DNA of 13,829 nucleotides from an uncultured Saprospiraceae bacterium (lineage in GTDB: Bacteria; Bacteroidota; Bacteroidia; Chitinophagales; Saprospiraceae). The translations under genes were made by a program, and so were the position numbers. The stretch spans positions 1 to 13,829 of the forward strand of contig CALGLS010000266.1 of NCBI GenBank assembly GCA_937959375.1, given 5' to 3'. Below the pieces are notes generated by a model, which was not told the DNA's origin, did no database searches, and was given only the letters and a program-made list of their open reading frames with translations. Shown piece after piece: positions 13,502 through 13,829 of the stretch (the stretch's first letter is position 1; every line of letters begins with the position of its first letter).

Positions 13502-13829
13502 CTATCTCCCAAACCACCAAGCAATCACCTCTTCAGCTTCTTTCCCCTGCGTATGAAAACTAATATCAACTCGATCGTCTTCATTAATGGTTCCAATTTT
13601 CCAATCCCATAAAAGTACACCCGCAAACCAATCTTCTTCCCAGCAACTTTCGAAGAGCGCTTCGTAACAATTGGCCTGAGTTTTTGGTGAGGCTTTTTCG
13701 CCAAGACGATGTGCATCTTTTACCCATTCCCATGGATGGGTGGCTGCCTGCGAAGTACTTCGATAACCTACTTCTGTAAAAACAATTTGCTTGTCGTATC
13801 GCTTACTTAATGACTTGAGGCCAGGCAGA
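13502..13829 (-). CDS. Partial glycoside hydrolase, GH113-like TIM barrel (C-terminal part)
   Basis: The gene runs off the right edge, so only its last 108 residues and stop are visible (complement of 13502-13828 in frame). The translation begins LPGLKSLSKRYDKQIVFTEVGYRST and ends AEEVIAWWFGR. 'IVFTEVGYRS' looks like the beta-7 strand with the catalytic nucleophile Glu of clan GH-A enzymes. It is followed by 'TQANCYEALFESCW', with 'FAGVLLWDWK' as the last barrel strand. This combination recalls GH113 mannanase-like proteins; substrate and activity cannot be judged from this piece. N-terminal part, signal peptide and acid/base Glu are outside the window. It converges with the DUF2807 gene across the repeat element. 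The reading frame has no stop and sensible codons throughout. Confidence is high for coding and moderate for the family. Confidence 0.8.
   Translation of the reverse strand, partial: LPGLKSLSKRYDKQIVFTEVGYRSTSQAATHPWEWVKDAHRLGEKASPKTQANCYEALFESCWEEDWFAGVLLWDWKIGTINEDDRVDISFHTQGKEAEEVIAWWFGR

Noticed and set aside
13060..13612. Small plus-strand frames across the microsatellites and the 14-bp array, including peptides of repeated Ser/Asn/Ile or SSDFRLRTSIFGLP-type units
   Set aside because: They are translations of simple repeats; the period and composition explain them entirely.
13525..13716. A 63-residue minus-strand frame near the right edge
   Set aside because: It is out of frame with the glycosidase-like reading frame (13502 to the edge), which is open to the window end and gives a recognisable TIM-barrel C-terminus.

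Overview
The window comes from a member of the Bacteroidota, perhaps a saprospirian-type marine lineage (lineage uncertain). The support is an ECF sigma factor plus FecR-type anti-sigma factor with the Bacteroidota-style C-terminal domain (DUF4974), an STN-domain exported protein, a head-GIN (DUF2807) lipoprotein, AT-rich intergenic DNA and weak or absent Shine-Dalgarno sites. No RNA genes, transposases or CRISPR arrays were seen.

Left half (about 1-6411, all on the minus strand). Four genes lie in a row, read from right to left: a membrane-anchored protein with three OmpA-like modules (5194-6411); a 787-residue membrane-anchored coiled-coil protein with a very long Val-Glu-Val-Ile-Lys-Glu repeat (2735-5098); a 461-residue Lys/Ala-rich, histone-like protein with the same repeat type (1245-2630); and a 326-residue protein with two P-domains (61-1041). 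The last three share one C-terminal helix-hairpin-helix (HhH) module of about 80 residues. Each of the four genes is followed by its own near-perfect intrinsic terminator. I infer a cluster that may link envelope, a filament-like repeat protein and DNA. The function is not established. The repeats resemble the charged repeats of eukaryotic alveolins, and this is the best candidate for an undescribed system.

Middle and right (6896-13157, plus strand). An ECF sigma factor (7920-8492), a FecR-like anti-sigma factor (8649-9728) and an STN-domain protein (9741-11393) form a cell-surface signalling cassette. The STN protein is not a TonB-dependent receptor: its body is a run of 16-residue surface-type repeats plus a beta-rich tail. 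Two paralogous exported proteins of about 210 residues (6896-7525 and 11578-12219) bracket the cassette. A DUF2807 lipoprotein follows (12417-13157).

Right edge. Intergenic DNA at 7526-7919, 12220-12416 and 13158-13501 holds hexamer microsatellites, long imperfect palindromes and a nine-copy 14-bp tandem repeat. Two of these regions share a conserved core and look like one family of repeat elements. The window ends inside a minus-strand gene (13502 to the right edge) whose 108 visible residues look like the C-terminal end of a GH113-like TIM-barrel glycoside hydrolase.
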